A DNA stretch of 64,000 nt from Siniperca chuatsi. Taxonomy: Eukaryota; Chordata; Actinopteri; Centrarchiformes; Sinipercidae. Below are positions 13,478 to 26,212 of this stretch, one piece after another; positions within the stretch are counted from its first letter, which is position 1, and the number at the start of each line of letters is the position of its first letter. Location of the stretch: NCBI RefSeq assembly GCF_020085105.1, contig NC_058043.1:19644667-19708666 (forward strand), written 5' to 3'. The notes under the pieces were generated by a model. The model was given only the letters and a program-made list of their open reading frames with translations, searched no databases and had not been told where the DNA came from. Both the position numbers and the translations under genes were made by a program.

Positions 13478-14545
13478 TCTAAATTTGAGACCAGCTTCCC
13501 AGCACTGGCTTCCTATTCATGCAAGGCCTGATTTTAAAATGTTACTCTTAACATATAAAATAATAGCTAGTCTTGCTCTGCCATATTTAACAAATCTTAT
13601 AAACCCCTACAGCCCCTTACATGTTTTAAGATCTCAGCAGGCAGGCATCTTGGTTTCCAAGAACTAAGAAATATACTCAGGAAATGGAGCCCTTTCCTAC
13701 AGAGCCCCTTCTCTTTGGCATAAACCCCCAGCTGCTGTCGAGGAAGCTGCCCTCCTTGTGATTTTCAAATCCAGACTTAAAACCCTATTTATTCTCGCTG
13801 TCTTAAGAGTGTGCATAACTTTCTAAATTCGATGGGATTAAACTGTCCCTATAGTGCAGTTCAGGCTTGGCTTAGGCACATAGATATTTTACTGTAGCCT
13901 TGGTGAATAATTTTAGCAATAGTTTAGTGGATGGGGCACAGAGTCCAGCAGTCAGGGTTTTAAGTTATTGCTTTTCTTTACATGGCTCCTGCCAATGCCA
14001 TTTTCCTCTCCTCCTTTGGACTGTATTCCTTCCCTGTAATGTATGAGTTTCAGGGTCCTCTAGCCCTGCATTGTGTCTGAAGCTGCCATCCTGCTCTTCT
14101 CTCCTGGACTGTTCAAAACAGCTGACCACTCAACTCTACCTCTACCTGGTCTCCCTTGAACTCTGAATGGCATAAAACAGCTGTTGCCTACTTTTTCACT
14201 TCCTGGGACATATCACTTTGACTTATTATACTGGTCTTGATATATATATAAATGTGACTTACTATATTCCAACATTTGGACTCTGTATTTAATTTTTTTT
14301 GTTGTTGTTGTAATTTCTAATCCGTTTTAGCTCCTATTGCATCCCCAGCTGTCTGAGGGAAGATTTTTCCTTGTAGTGGCTCTCCTGAGGTTTCTTCCAT
14401 GTTTTCCTTTCTTAGTAAATATTTCTTTGTCTTCTCAGAGAGCTTTGGTTAATATGGTAGCCATTGTTAATGCACCTTTTAAAGCCTAATTAGACATTGT
14501 ATGGTATACTGGGAAATACAAATAAATTTGATTTGACTTTGCTGA
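13478..14545 (+). mobile_element. LINE 3' fragment, second family
   Basis: The frame at 13485-13667 encodes HWLPIHARPDFKMLLLTYKI, a hallmark of the C-terminal region in several fish LINE reverse transcriptases. More such coding DNA follows with frameshifts; for example, bases near 13690-13790 would read like RSFSYRAPSLWHKPPAAV. A long 3' untranslated part carries the phrase TTTTTCCTTGTAGTGGCTCTCCTGAGGTTTCTTCC and ends near 14545 in ACAAATAAATTTGATTTG. The copy is 5'-truncated and dead. Confidence 0.75.
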
Positions 14546-15961
14546 GCAGGGTATCCTCCAATAACACGAGTGGAGGGAATGATAAATCACAGAGTCTGAA
14601 CAAGCAGGAAGCACAGAGACAGCTGCTGACTCCTCTCTGGTCGTCTCCATGATACTTTAAAAAGTCCTGTACCATCTGGGTGAAAAGACAGTAGTTATTT
14701 AAATAGGGATATCAGGCAAAACTATACATAAACTGCAAACATGCTCTGTGGGTGCTGGCAACAAACACGCTAAAAAAGTTTGTCTACACACTTACAATAT
14801 GGTTCACTGTCCAAGAAAGTATTAGTGCTCAAGTACCCTTGAGCAACATTCTGAATTCATACTAGGGGAGCATTTCTGCCATTACTATAATGCCACTCTA
14901 AACCTTTGTCATTGTATTTGTCTCTCTTCCTTTTCTGACTCAGTTGAAGCTAAGTTTTTATTGGTGCAGGTAAATGTACCCCCATCCTTCCATCCACATA
15001 TGCACACACACAAAGTTGTGTGACCTTACTTCATTTGTTTCCAAGCCCCTTCATAGCTTAAAGTGTATATGATGACACTATCAGTGAATGATAAGTTTGA
15101 TTATGGTTAGTGTATCTAAGGCGTAGCTGTATTCATTGCAGGCAGTTGTAATCAGTTTAAATAACATTACATTGGATTGGATTGGATTACATGGTATTCA
15201 TGTATTGTGTAAATACAGACTATTGGGCCTGTTGGACAAAATGAGCCATTAGTTAATTTAAAACAACGATCAATGTGATCGCTGTTCAATAATACACCTG
15301 AGAACTAAAACTGCTTCTTTCAAGAGTGCAAAAAATACAAATCTTCAATTTTGCTTATGAAGTTTGAAAGCACTTAAAAAGAAGAGACACTAAACTAATG
15401 AAAATCTCTTTTTGCTTGTACACTGGTTTCTGTTTCACCAAATTATTAATTTCAGTAATAACACTGAAAAATAACTCCATTTAAAATCCACTCTCATATA
15501 CTTTTATTATGCCAAAAACAATACTTTTGTCCTTAGAGAGAAAACAGATTGTTACTGCTTGCTCAGCTTGTTTTGCTTGGTCCCCCCAAGCTCTTGTTTG
15601 CTCTGCAGCAGGAAGCATCTGATTAAAAACACAATCAGCACGACCGCAGGCCCCGTGTCTTCTAATCAAACCATAATGGGAGTTTACCATGCATTATCTC
15701 TGACTGGGATTTAATGAGACTTTAGCATGCATTATCTCAAAGTGAAATTTAATAGCAGTATCCAGGGGGCATTTGCGATCCCATCTGTATCTCTTTGCCA
15801 AGTCTGAGTCAGAGGAAACAGCAGCAGGAAAGGTGAGGCAAGACTTGTCTTGAGCTCCAGAGTGGGCTTGGATACATCCCTGCAACAGATGCTCTACCTC
15901 TGTTTGCTGTCGGGCCTGGGATAACTTTCCATCTGGTTGCTTTGCCCTTGAATGTTTGTTT
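14546..15961. other. Intergenic, nothing supported
   Basis: AT-rich spacer. A short GGATT tandem lies near 15175-15190. No coding potential beyond chance frames. Confidence 0.5.
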
Positions 15962-16140
15962 GGAACATCAAGGTGGCGCAGTGAACAGAGAGCCTGTCCT
16001 TCAACTACTGTGGAAGGCCCTGGTTTGAGCCCCTTTGGCAGCAAGCATTTACCCCGCTGAGGTGTCCTTGAGCAAAACTGTGAATCCTGTGCAGCTCCAG
16101 GGGCACAGTAAAGTAGCTGACGGGTAAAAAAAAAAAATAG
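15962..16140 (+). mobile_element. tRNA-derived SINE with A-rich tail
   Basis: The head has an A-box-like TGGCGCAGTGAACAGAG (15973-15989) and a B-box-like GGTTTGAGCCC (16021-16031), spaced as in a tRNA promoter. The body has CCTTGAGCAA and GCTCCAGGGGCACAGTAAAG, both shared with common teleost tRNA-SINEs. It ends in a run of twelve A residues (16127-16138). The 195-codon minus-strand frame that spans it is accidental. Confidence 0.75.
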
Positions 16141-19100
16141 ACTCTTTTCTCGGGTGATCGAGAAAAGAAAGAAAGAATTCATAGAAAACTTTTTTATCAA
16201 AGATTCAACAGCAAGCTGAAGAAAGTTCAGAGTAGAGAGCTGAGTAGTAAAGTTGACACAAACCTCTCCTATGCATATCATTAGACCATCCTTTTTAGTT
16301 CAAGTACAATGACAGAAAATGTCTTAGATCGCACTGATTTTCCATAACACAGACCTTTCCTTACAGTTGTGGAAAACAGGAAATGTACCATGTGTCAAAT
16401 TATTTCAACTCACCCACCACCAGTGGTCATGCAAAACAAATGTTGCTACAATAGTATTTTATAGTAACCACGTGTCATACCATGCAGCACACAGTGTGCC
16501 ATATAAGGCATGTTGTTGGTGATGAAAATGTGAGAAAATGACCTCTGAAGTGGAGAGTCCAATTGTGTGTGCACTGGTACTCTGTTCAGAGCTGTGTTGG
16601 AAAAATTGACAAATAATTGACTTTACTCTAATGGGTGCATTTGTGTTTGTGTGTTTGAGTGTGCACTCAAAAATTGTGTACTTGTTGATAATGTACCTTT
16701 GCATGACAAAACATTATCACTATTTTTTAGATAATGTCTTATGTTTCCTTCTTTAATATTTAATTGGGGCCTCTTATATGAAAACAAAAATGAATAATTA
16801 TGTTGTGAAATCAGGTGATGGACAGTTTCTCCTCCCCGACGCGTGACTCCTGTTTTGTGTGTTGCAGTATATTCAGAGAACACTGTTGCACATTAAGAAC
16901 GGCAGGAAAGTCATCACCTCAGCATGTCAGCCTGTCCATAGGTTCGCTGCTGACATTATTCCTGCAAACCCAATTAACAATATCATACCATCACCCGCAA
17001 TCCCTTGAACGCATGACAAGCAGCCATGAGGGGAGTGTGAAAGTATTAATATTTATGGCTCCATTCAGTAGTGAACAGAGAAATGGTCTAAATTAGCAAG
17101 TCTAATGCTTTGCAATGCTGTAATCCACTGCAAGGGGAGAAAATTGATACAATATCCACTATCTAAATCATCGGTGGAGTGCTGCCATCAGGGTTGATTT
17201 TAGAGCTGAGAGGCTTTATTTTGTAGTATTTACCTTGTGCTGTGCTGCACATTCAGAATGGGATGTGCCTTATGAAGCTGTATAAACTACAGATGGTTAG
17301 TGCATCTGCATTATGGCATTCATCTCTTTCTCTCCCTCTCCTCCTGTCTCATTCTCCATCCTACAAACTTTTAATGAGTCATAATCTGTGTACGGCAGTG
17401 ATTAGATTTAATGAGGTGCCAGCAACCTTGGGTTGACTCAACTCAGCTGCAACACGCTCAATAATTTGTTATAGAGCACAGCCGAGTCTTGGACCTTATG
17501 ACAGAAGCACCATGCAAGCGAATAAAGGATTAAGGCACTCAAAGTTATTTTTTTCTGTTTTGATTTCAAGGCCCTTAGTAATTGGCAGGGATGTCAAATC
17601 TCGATCGGAAAGTTGGAAAAAGAGAAACTTTCATATCAGCATTCTGTAGTCAGATTTTGTTCTTGCAGCGTCCCAGGAGTCTGAGATTCTCAAAGATATC
17701 AAAGATGGCTGTGAAGATGGAGAAGAGCAATGTGGACCTCTCAAAGGGGGGACCAGTCAGGAAAAGACAAGACAGAATTTCTGACCTGTTACACATACAG
17801 TAGTGGTATTGAGCAAATTAACAAATTTGTTATCAGTATCCCATGTATGTTGATTTTTATTTTACATACATTTTTTAGTTGTTAACTTTTGATTTTCATA
17901 AGTCAGTAATCAAAATTGTTTAGCCTTTTTACATTTTGTGACCAGATGTTGCAGTACAAGTAAATGAATGAAATGAAAGTACAGTATGTAGACATAGGAG
18001 TAGGTAGAATTAATGAATTAATTTTTGTCAAGATAAAACATGCCTACTTCAATTATTGTGACTTATGCTACCAGAGATTCATTCATTCATTTATTACAGT
18101 AACATATAAATCACCCAGAGCAACTTGATGACTAAAGACACCACAAAATGAGCAAGCAACAATAAAACACCTTCTGCGTAAACAAAAAACTGCTAATCAA
18201 CTGTGGCCTGTCTCCATATTTTTCACCATCTAACAGACTGTCATACTCATCAAACTGGTGTAGTGTAGCTTCGTTGGCATGGCTGAGTCATAAGGCCTTG
18301 TCACACTGTGTATTCAGGCAAGCTATTGCCTTCACTTCACACTTGACAAACCGGTCTCTGTCAGGCCATAGGGCGGTGTGCTGAGTGCTGCCTTTCCACC
18401 AGTAATGAGCTACTTTAGCAAATCAGCTCTAAGTGCATGTTTTCAATGGGATGCACACACACACACACAGAGCGTTGCCATGATCTCCCCGTCCTTGATC
18501 TGGGTCATGCTCTCAGCAGTTGAGAAGGGCTCTCATTTGTGTGTGTGCCTGTGTGCACTCACCCTGTGCGCTAGTTAGCTGCTGCAGCCCCAGAATGAAA
18601 GCACCAGAAATGTGGCTCCCCTGTTGTGAAATTCATCTGGTATAATGCAGTGACAAACAGCAGGGTTGAGTATGTTATACTCTGAGTATGTTATGTTATC
18701 ACGGCTTTGAGTAAAAACGGAAATAATATTGTTACAATATATAGAATCCTGTGAAACAAGCTTTCCATCTGTATTGGTTACTGTACGTACACCATAATGC
18801 ATTTTGTTCATCATCCCACACATCTCACAGGCTGTGTGTTTTTCTCAGGTAGACAGAAGCATTCAGATAAAGAAGCAAAACCACAGAATCATAAAAATGG
18901 TCCATAAACTTCTTACATTTAACTTTTACTGCGCCTCATTAAAACCAATAAACCACAAAAATTAAGTGCAATACCTAAATGGTGAAATTGCTGGATTAAT
19001 GATCAATAAATGTGTGTACTATAAGGAGAGTGAATGTCTTGTTGTTACTACCTCAACATAAAATGGAGTATAAAAAGCTAGACTGGCATTTCAGTGACAA

Positions 19101-19254
19101 GCAGGTGATCATGACATAAACGTTCATTTTTCTTTCATTTTGCTTAATTTTGCCAATAAATTAGGAGGAGTTCCTACAACAGTTGTCTTTGCTTTGTTTT
19201 AAGCAGTTTTAAACAGGTCAAGCCTACAGTATTAGCATGCACGCCTGGGGACTA
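16141..19254. other. Intergenic, nothing supported
   Basis: Three kilobases with no recognisable exon, RNA gene or clear transposon. Short CA runs occur near 18453-18468. Confidence 0.45.
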
Positions 19255-19765
19255 TTGCTTTTTGGAGCACTTTTTTAATTTGTTCACACCTTTACAACTA
19301 TATATGGATTGCCATGAAATTCTGTATAGACATTTATGGTTCCCTGATGATGAATCCTAATGACGTTTCCTCTAGCGCCACCACCAGGCTTATATTTGTG
19401 GCTTTGAGTGAAATGTCTATTCATGTCCCCTCAGGAGGAATTATAATCCTTTTGATGAGCCCTTAACTTTTTCTCTGGTGCCACAGCAGGTCAAAATTTC
19501 AATACTTCGGTTTATGACAAAATCATTTCAAAATTAGAATAAAAAATTTCCATTAGCCTCAGTTGTACTTTGTGTTTATTGCTAAGCAACAAACTTTAGC
19601 ATGCTAACAAGCTTAACTAAAATGGTGAACATGGTAAACATTATACCTACTTAACATCAGCATGTTAGCGTTGTCAGTGTAAACATGTTAGCATGCTGAC
19701 ATTAGCATTTAGCAATGCAACACTGTGCCTAGATACAGTCTCGCAGAGCCACTGGCGTAGCTGAA
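19255..19765 (+). repeat. Dispersed repeat, copy B
   Basis: A fish interspersed repeat in the orientation opposite to the 11.3-12.2 kb copy. Landmarks in order are ATGGATTGCCATGAAATT, GATGATGAATCCTAATGAC, GCGCCACCACCAGG, CCCCTCAGGAGGAATT, then the AT-rich GTTAGCATGCTGACATTAGC block and the end CAGTCTCGCAGAGCCACTGG. No coding part is present. Confidence 0.6.
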
Positions 19766-20639
19766 GACTCCAAGTTTAAACTCTATACATGTGTGTTATT
19801 CTATGATAAGACCACCAAGACAAAAAAGTCTCTACCCTAATTAATATATATGTATAATGAATTATAAAATACATTTATTTGTTGTTTGTGAGCATGGTGG
19901 TATTCTATCTGAGGCTGAGGAGGAGCAGTAGTCATGAGCGAGGAGGATACAGATATAGAAATGATGTCAGGTTACAAGACCATCAGGGAAATATGTATCC
20001 CAAGGGGAGGACAACATGTGTCATCCAATGCCACGAGTAGGCAGCCTTTCATTTTAACCAAGAGTATACCAAATGATTCCATTCATTATTTCATTCTGTT
20101 TGTGTGGATTGAAAACATACTCTTGGCACCCAATGGCATGAGTGCCCTTCATCTACTCCTTCATTGTCAAATGTGCCAAACCTCCTCTCCACCCTCTCTT
20201 CTTATGATACCAACCATCTATCTCTCTCTCTCTCTCTCTGACTCATTCCCTCAAATGGGAACCACTCCTCCACCCAGCAGAGAGATTACAGGCTGGAACA
20301 GATGAGATGAAGCGCACAGCAGTGCTGAGATATGGACCTACAGTCCACAGCAGACAGAGAAGGGGAGGATGACATTGTGCTTATGTGTGTCAAAGTTTTA
20401 TGCCAGACCTCACTACAGGTTTCTTACAATCATATGGAAAATACAGTGACTGTAAGAGCGATCATTAACAGATATTCACACAAAGCCAGAATAGTTTCAG
20501 AAGCCAAACAAAAAGCCAGCACGGTGAGTGTCCTTGCCGCCACGTCCTTGCAGGAGCAGTCAAACCAACTGATTAATGATCCAGGAGTAAGAAATACACA
20601 CAATGGCGAGCAGGTACTTTGGGAATCAATTCATCACAC
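19766..20639. other. Intergenic; TC repeat
   Basis: A (TC)10 run lies at 20220-20239. The frames 19934-20305 and 20332-20757 lack family motifs. This is probably downstream flank of the minus-strand sorting nexin gene. Confidence 0.5.
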
Positions 20640-20645
20640 TTTATT
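20640..20645 (-). terminator. Candidate polyadenylation signal, sorting nexin gene
   Basis: TTTATT on the plus strand, so AATAAA on the minus strand, about 450 bases past the stop codon of the sorting nexin gene. No closer AATAAA was seen on that strand. Confidence 0.4.
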
Positions 20646-20847
20646 TTGTGTGACCCCAGCTGATGTAGTGGCTAGAGAGCAGCACAGCCCACTCTCAGCA
20701 CAAATGTATGAGTGTAGTATAGAACACACACACACACATAATGGCCTTACCAGATGACAAGTCTACTACTAAGAAATCAGAACCATCATTTATACAGGGG
20801 GTATGAGTGTGATTGAGGAGAGACTGAGGGAAAGTAAGTGTGAATGA

Positions 20848-20848
<1 letters not shown>

Positions 20849-20897
<49 letters not shown>
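20849..20897 (+). repeat. (TG)n microsatellite
   Basis: About 24 uninterrupted TG units in the likely 3' untranslated or flanking region of the sorting nexin gene. Confidence 0.95.
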
Positions 20898-20900
<3 letters not shown>

Positions 20901-21091
20901 CAAATTATAAGGATGCAGTTTGATTATCAGGAAGGTTTGCCTTTCTCTTTTACTTACAATTCTTCATTTACACTGGATGTAATTGAACCAAATAAAGCAT
21001 CAGACTGCAGCACAACAGGATGAAGGACATGTTTGGGTTATCCCATGCTATGTTTAGACATACTGAGGATGCTTCATTAAGAGTGGGGTCA

Positions 21092-24000
21092 CTATGCCAT
21101 CCCTCTAAAGGCCTGCAGGTGCTGGTTGAACTGGTCAGCACTTTCTTTGGCTGTACGAAGCTGCTTTTCACACCACTGAACCAGAGCCTGCTGCAACATC
21201 TCCACACGCACACCCTGGAACCGCGCAATCTGGAAGAAATAATACATCCAGTACATGGGTGTCAACAAACAGGATGTTACGCAATACCCTTGCGATGGGT
21301 AAGGCATGTGGAAGCAGAGAATCCAGTTTTAAATGTGATGTTTTACCTCCTGTTTAGCCACTCCACAAATGTGATCAAACTCCGTCTCTGCTGCTTTCTT
21401 CACCTCCTCCATCTGATGAATATGAAGAGCATCATCATTATATACTTGGTCTTCATCAGAGTGAATATACAGATTGTACTTGCATCTAATGTCTTCTGAT
21501 CTCTTAGTGGTCTATCCTCTACTACTGAACCATTTCAGCAGAACGTTAATGACACCTGCTGGTCACAAGAATGCATGTACAGCTGATCTAGCAGTGCGTT
21601 CTTGTAATACATGGGTAGAGACACTCACAGCAGCCTTCTTTACAGGTTTGGCCTTCTCTGCATTCCTTATGGCAGTCTCTAACTCTACTAGTTTACAGGT
21701 TCTCCTGAAGAGCATTTCCTGCATTGGACATAATAATCATGTTACACAGTAACATGTAGATGGAGAGACAACACACATAAGTTGAACATGAAATGACTTT
21801 AGAAATAGAAGACACACCTTTTCTGCCTCCTGGTAGCGTGACTCCAGGTCCAAGCCTAGCCCAAGAGTGCTCACATTGTTCTCAGCAACATTTGTCATAT
21901 TGTTCTGTGCAGAACATTATGTGCAGATTATTTGGCAAAGCATTGTGATGTAAACCTGTTCCTATTAAAAAGGACAAACAACTTACCCTCATAGAATGAA
22001 AGACTTCTGATAATTTCACGCAAGCCCTGTAAGAAGAAGTGCTGTCAGTTTGTCTACATTCTTTCCCCATCATACTAATTTATTGTAACTTGTACGCAAT
22101 GTTCAGAGGCATTAACTTTAAGTGCATGTGATATTGGCCTGGGAGCAATACTATTATTGTCTCACTTAGAGAAAGCCTGTTTGTCAGGATCCTCCCCTGG
22201 ATCCACACAGAGATGCAGAGCAGCTGAGAAGTGCCCACAGGCCACTGCTATTTCTAAATAGAACAGGGAACACACACTAACATCACACTTGGGACTAAAA
22301 CAATTTGCGTTGTAATGTGGATGAACACTAATATACTACATATCCTCCTATAAGTATCAACTGTTGAATCTGAACACACATAAACCCCAACTAACACCAA
22401 CTTATGAGCCTTTTTGTCTGTTCTCCAAAACTTTAAATGAAAGGGTATTTTGTGAAAGCAGCAGTTTTCTTACTTTGCTCAGTTACCACCACATCTAGGA
22501 ATCTCTGCAAGAAAAACAAAAGCTCATAGGTTCAAAAGTCAAACAGGACAGTGTCTCTGGCTGTGTGAGAGAAGAAAAAAGGGAGAAGGACAAACACTCA
22601 GACAAAAACCCAACAGGTGACTGGCTCACCTCAGCTGCAGTCTTTGTACAGCCAGTTAAAACAAGGTTATGATCACGTTCACTTTGAAAGAACTCATCCA
22701 CATCCTGCGGACACAGACATTATGGCATTAAAACCGAACATACAGATGTAGAGGCTATAAATTCTGTTTGTTTCTGTTGAGTACATTTCTGTTTGAGTCC
22801 CAGTTGTGTACCTTATGGCCTTCTTTCCTCATCTCTTCCACAGCTTGACTCAGCCGGTTGAAAATGTTTTTCCTTGCTCTCTGTCTGCCTGGAGGCTACA
22901 CACAAGGACACAAATAAGCTTGAACATTTTTAGGTTAACACTGTCTAAGCACAGTATATGAAATCTTCCCAACATGAGAGTAAGTCTATAAGATAGATAC
23001 ACTATGCTAACAATAAAGTGAAACTCAGTGATCTTTTGTACCAAATTATTATTGTCTCAGCATTAGAAAATGGGTATTGGGTACATAAGTTTCAGAATTA
23101 ACACACACACACACACACACACACACACTTTTTTGATCATCCATAGATGTTTTTTGGCCCATGCCACTACAAAATCTGCTTATGCTCAATATACAGTATT
23201 CCAGACTTGATGAGAGTCTGTCTCAGTCAGACAGGAAATAACTTAATGTATCATCATCAGGACCGAGAACACGTCCAACACTGACACAAGCTGACTATTA
23301 TACAGTGAAGAGGCAGTATTACTCAGTGTGTGTATGTGTGCGTACCTGCATACATACATGCATACCTGTGTTTTAAATAATGCATTGCTTCATAAAGTGT
23401 TTAATGTTTTGTCCTTCCATTTTTTTAAACACAGACAAATGTTCCACTACGGCTGTGTCTCAATTCAGGGCCGCCTTCTTTAAAGTTCACATTCCATCAC
23501 TGATAACAGGCCCATACAAAAGGCTCCTCCAAATGTGGCTATAAGTTTGCCTGAGTGTTGAGGACACACCTGGTGTATCATGTTGGTCAAATGTTATATG
23601 AATGGACCATTAGTTCTGGTGCTATACAAGCAGATGGTGCCATGGTGAATGCTCTGCCGACCATCTCATTCGCAGGTGCAGCCATTGGCCTTCAGTCCTC
23701 CATATATTTGTAGGGTACTATACTTGTCACATGATTCTCTCCATTTTCTCTTCTGTAACAATGTTAGTGAAAGTTCAACCATTTATAATCTGTCTCTCTC
23801 GTAAAAAGGTATCACGTTGCACCCTTTTGTAACATAATTTTTTTTCTTCTTACTGGGGCTAATCATAAAAAGGGGATTTAAAAAACAGGCTGTTTATTTG
23901 TGTCTACTCACATCTGAGCTAGTCAGGAAGATCTCCACAGCTTTACTTTTGCTGAGTATGCTGTGTGCAGCAATCTGCCGGAGGAAGTTTTCCAATGCTT

Positions 24001-25649
24001 TACAGTATGGCTGCCACTCTCCTAAACCAAGAAAACCTGCAGGAAACCCATTAACATTTTGATCATAACACCTCATATCACACTCAACACTGTACAACAG
24101 AATAGATACTGAAATGGAAAATATATTTGGTTAATTTACTTTTAAATCTTAATTTTAATTAGAATTTTGTTATGGAGGTGGTCTTCAGATGTACTCACCA
24201 AGCTGTTTCATAACCTTGGCAGATGCATTCACCTGAGCCTTTGCAGGAAGAGGAGGAAACTGGAAGAAAAAAAGAGCAAAATTTCTTCTACTGTTTTTTA
24301 CAAAAAGTTTCTTTCTTTCATTAGGTGCTTGGCTTGGGAGAGGCACCTAAATAATGTGTATGTATTTAGAAATGCGCTGTGATTTACAGTTTGCACACAT
24401 TATGCCCTGGATCAGATATTACATAGCATGCGCTTGTGTAATACTTCACAAACACAACCCCGCTGCACACACTGTCATACCAAGAGGTAGTATACAAAAC
24501 ATACTTCCTGAAAGGATACTGTTGCATTTTCTTGAAATAAACATCCAAATCAGACCAAAAAGCCTCTAGTTAATTTTCTACAGGACTGGGACAGCTGGCA
24601 GAATGGCAACACTAAAATCAGCTTCCTGATTACAAAGAAAAGGAGGATGTAAAGAAAGAGATAGAAAGGAGGAAGCATTTTAAAAGAAACTAAATGTTCC
24701 CCATAAGTTGGATGGCAGTAGCACATTTTCTAACCAGTGGTTGAGTCAGTGTATGTGTATGTCATGTTACCACTTGTACTTTAATATTGCAGTTTAGCTC
24801 AAATTCTGAACACAGCCAATTCATCATTGGTGAATCTACAGTAGGCCATTAGAAAAAAAAAAGAGGACATGAAGCAGCATACACACTTCCAAAAGGAAGT
24901 CATCAACAGTTCCACAGAATCCACATTTTGGTTTGTCCCTTCACTGACTGAGCAACCAACATATTCCAGTACTAATCTTCTTGGCCTGTTATTGTCAGAA
25001 AAGTGTGCATAAGTTTAGAAGTCAAATAAGGGATTGTGTTGTGTGCAGATGAAACAAAGTACTGACTATGACTCCCTGTATCCCGGGCACATCCTCCTGA
25101 GAAAACAGGTGCTGCTGCAGCCATTCAAAATCATCATAAGTCCGGTCCACATGGTACTCCCCTGTCCCAGACAGCTAGCGCATACAAGAGAGACAACGTG
25201 TCATCCGAGCAGTCTGTTTTTGCAATATCATAATTTAAACAAATCATCTGACCTATCCTAGTGGTGTGCTGCATTAATCTAGTTCCAGTGTTAGCAATGC
25301 TTCGCTTGCAGCAAATAACAAGTACATTTTCTCACCTTTTGAGATACAATTAGGAAGGTAAGCGTGTCCCCGTCTTTCAACACCTCTGTAACCTTGATGT
25401 TATGACCATGGACACTCAGAGTAGATATCACTTCTTTTACCTCTTCCTGTAATAAAAGAAATGTGGCTAACAATATTACCAATGCAATAGCTGGGAGTAA
25501 ATTCACATTAGTTACAAATTGAATTTAAAGGCAATAAAAAACTTCACTTAGCCCACGCTGTATATGTGGATGTCTGCATGGAGTAAAAAGATGTCACATG
25601 ATACTCACAGGTTGTCAGAAAGAACATTTTCAGGCAAACTTACCATCAT
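21092..25649 (-). CDS. Sorting nexin with PX and BAR regions, SNX5/6/32-like
   Basis: Fourteen coding exons on the minus strand join in phase to 369 aa: 25649-25644, 25446-25336, 25174-25067, 24259-24199, 24036-23912, 22895-22812, 22704-22630, 22504-22474, 22253-22166, 22026-21987, 21904-21818, 21718-21629, 21412-21347, 21229-21092. Exon 1 contributes only the two Met codons ATGATG before its donor. Residues 20-137 form a PX domain (DRTYDDFEWLQQHLF, then PPLPAK). Residues 150-369 are helical with DVDEFFQSERD, EMLFRRTCKLVELE and ARFQGVRVEMLQQAL, matching the BAR half of SNX-BAR proteins. Such proteins bind phosphoinositides and curve endosomal membranes. The residue before the PX tyrosine is Thr, not the phosphate-binding Arg, and the helical hairpin insert of SNX5/6 PX domains is missing, so the exact subfamily is open. 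The exon 3 donor is a weak GTCAGT. Confidence 0.85.
23101..23128 (+). repeat. (AC)n microsatellite
   Basis: Fourteen AC units in an intron of the sorting nexin gene. Confidence 0.95.
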
Positions 25650-26139
25650 TGTCAAGCTTGTAGGTTAATGAGTCCAGTCTGTCTGTCTTGTATCTGCTTT
25701 GTAGAATGTTTAAATCTCCTTTTATCTCGATAAAAGTGCGTAAAGCTGTTAAGGTCTTTTGTCTTATGTTGGCTTTAGAGCGCTCACGCTCCAACTGCTG
25801 AGCAGGCACAGGATATCCTCTGGGTCAAAGTGCAAACTGGTCCTGTGAGAAATGGAGTAAAACAGTGCCAAATCTAAAGTGCTGGTGCAGGGAAAAAATT
25901 ACTAAATGGTTAGTCAGTAACTCAGGACCTTCGACACACCCACACAGGAAAAGTGGCATAACGGTCCAATCAGTTCCCACAGCTGTCAACCTTACAACCT
26001 CACAAGCTTGTAAACAATCACTGAACTTATAACTTATCCAATAAAAGATGCAGACTACACACAGCTACCTAAGGGTCTATTTAGCTGCATTTCTACATAC
26101 GGAGACACAGATACTGAGATAGCAATTTAATATGGAGAC

Positions 26140-26145
26140 TTTATT
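26140..26145 (-). terminator. Polyadenylation signal of the DnaJ gene
   Basis: AATAAA on the minus strand, about 70 bases past the stop codon. It lies about 280 bases before the presumed 5' exon of the next minus-strand gene. Confidence 0.6.
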
Positions 26146-26212
26146 ATCAATAAAATACAATACATTAAAACATAACAGTCATGCAGGATACAGGACAAAA
26201 ATGCTAGGATAT

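Noticed and set aside
15694-16281. 195-codon minus-strand open frame
   Set aside because: It crosses a tRNA-derived SINE with its poly(A) tail and shows no family motif; chance frame.
25650-25860. Coding exon with about 60 open codons upstream of the sorting nexin start
   Set aside because: Its phase does not join the next exon; it is better read as 5' untranslated sequence ending in ATGATG.
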